Shown here in pieces: positions 5,786 to 6,447 of a stretch of 6,447 nucleotides of DNA. Position numbers and translations under genes: made by a program. Each line of letters begins with the position of its first letter. Within the stretch, counting starts at the first letter, position 1. The DNA comes from Leptolyngbyaceae cyanobacterium CSSed165cm_216 (lineage in GTDB: Bacteria; Cyanobacteriota; Cyanobacteriia; Phormidesmidales; Phormidesmidaceae): positions 1 to 6,447 of the forward strand of contig SLIY01000262.1 in the NCBI GenBank assembly GCA_007135385.1, written 5' to 3'. The notes beneath the pieces were generated by a model that searched no databases, had not been told where the DNA came from, and saw only the letters and a program-made list of their open reading frames with translations.

Positions 5786-6447
5786 TTAGACGTTAAATCG
5801 AAACAGCATCACATCTCCTTCTTGCACCACATAGTCCTTACCCTCACTGCGCACTTGGCCTTTTTCCTTAGCGGTGGTCATGGATCCTGCGGTTACTAAG
5901 GCGTCATAGGCCACGGTCTCTGCCCGAATAAAGCCCCGCTCAAAGTCCGTGTGAATCACCCCTGCCGCCTGGGGCGCTACCATACCCGCTTTGATCGTCC
6001 AAGCCCGGGTTTCCTTAGGGCCGGTGGTGAAGTAGGTGCGCAGCCCCAGTAGTTCGTAGGTGGCGCGGATCAAGGTTTTGAGCCCTCCCTCATCTACGCC
6101 CAGAGATCCCAGAAAATCTTGTCGTTCGGCATCACTGAGTTCTACCAGTTCAGCCTCCACCTGGGCCGAAATCACTACCACTGCAGCATTTTCTGTTGCG
6201 GCCAGGGCTTTGACTTGCTCAACCCAGGCATTGCCTGTAGCCAGGTCGTCTTCTGACACATTGGTGGCGTAGATCACTGGCTTGCGGGTCAGCAATCCGA
6301 GGGATTTGATCATGGCTTCCTCTTCCGGGTCAAGCTCTACCTGACGGGCGGTTTTACCATCATTCAGCACCGGCAGTAGCTTCTCTAAAATGGCGAGTTC
6401 TGCCTGGGCCTCTTTATCGGCTCGGGCTAGTTTGCGCACTCGCTCAA
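5786..6447 (-). CDS. ychF: YchF, Obg-family ATPase/GTPase, C-terminal 219 residues (5' end outside window)
   Basis: YchF is a universally conserved Obg-family nucleotide-binding protein that associates with ribosomes and prefers ATP. The frame is open to the right edge and stops at TAA 5788-5786. The first visible residues (ERVRKLARADKEA) belong to the coiled-coil insertion; the GTG at 6439 is internal, not the start. The YchF-specific altered G4 motif NxxE is present as NVSE (visible residues 62-65, bases 6262-6251), the feature linked to ATP rather than GTP use. A G5-like SAQVEAEL follows at 93-100. The C-terminal TGS domain spans about 134-219 (LRTYFTTGPKETRAWTI, then IHTDFERGFIRAET and GKDYVVQEGDVM, ending FNV). 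Compared with about 363 residues in the family, roughly 145 N-terminal residues, including the P-loop, are missing because of the window edge. No damage is seen. Confidence 0.97.
   Translation of the reverse strand, partial: ERVRKLARADKEAQAELAILEKLLPVLNDGKTARQVELDPEEEAMIKSLGLLTRKPVIYATNVSEDDLATGNAWVEQVKALAATENAAVVVISAQVEAELVELSDAERQDFLGSLGVDEGGLKTLIRATYELLGLRTYFTTGPKETRAWTIKAGMVAPQAAGVIHTDFERGFIRAETVAYDALVTAGSMTTAKEKGQVRSEGKDYVVQEGDVMLFRFNV

Noticed and set aside
5786..6439. A free-standing small gene starting with the GTG at 6439
   Set aside because: The reading frame continues upstream to the window edge, and the sequence aligns with the internal and C-terminal parts of YchF; the GTG encodes an internal valine.

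Overview
The window looks like cyanobacterial chromosome. The octamer GCGATCGC (HIP1, a repeat strongly enriched in many cyanobacterial genomes) occurs eight times in 6.4 kb, at 232, 724, 917, 1901, 2139, 2966, 3932 and 4833. The coding regions are GC-rich, and the protein set (YchF, a membrane-anchored SGNH/GDSL hydrolase, a very large multi-pass membrane protein) fits. The species cannot be named from this sequence.

Layout. (1) Positions 1-3227, minus strand: one uninterrupted reading frame of 1075 codons that runs off the left edge. It encodes a huge integral membrane protein with a short soluble N-terminus, a proline-rich linker and roughly 30 hydrophobic segments. Because its stop lies outside the window it is easily missed, and the many shorter open frames overlapping it are shadows. 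(2) Positions 3228-3901: a 674-bp divergent intergenic region. It holds a perfect 14-bp tandem repeat, a cluster of potential RNA helices, a GC-rich hairpin and a perfect 14-bp palindrome. (3) Positions 3902-4501, plus strand: a 199-aa protein with a carboxypeptidase-regulatory-like (prealbumin-type beta-sandwich) pattern and a long helical insertion. (4) Positions 4502-4607: convergent spacer with a small hairpin. (5) Positions 4608-5474, minus strand: a 288-aa membrane-anchored SGNH/GDSL hydrolase with all catalytic blocks. (6) Positions 5475-5785: a 311-bp spacer with two interlocked perfect inverted repeats just downstream of ychF. (7) Positions 5786-6447, minus strand: the C-terminal 219 residues of YchF, cut by the right edge.

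The genes do not form an obvious pathway. The giant membrane protein and the beta-sandwich protein are divergently arranged. The hydrolase and ychF share a strand but are separated by more than 300 bp, so they need not be co-transcribed. The parts most worth following up are the uncharacterised giant membrane protein, the structured-looking leader region upstream of the beta-sandwich gene, and the interlocked inverted repeats after ychF. No complete mobile element, CRISPR array, rRNA or tRNA was seen.
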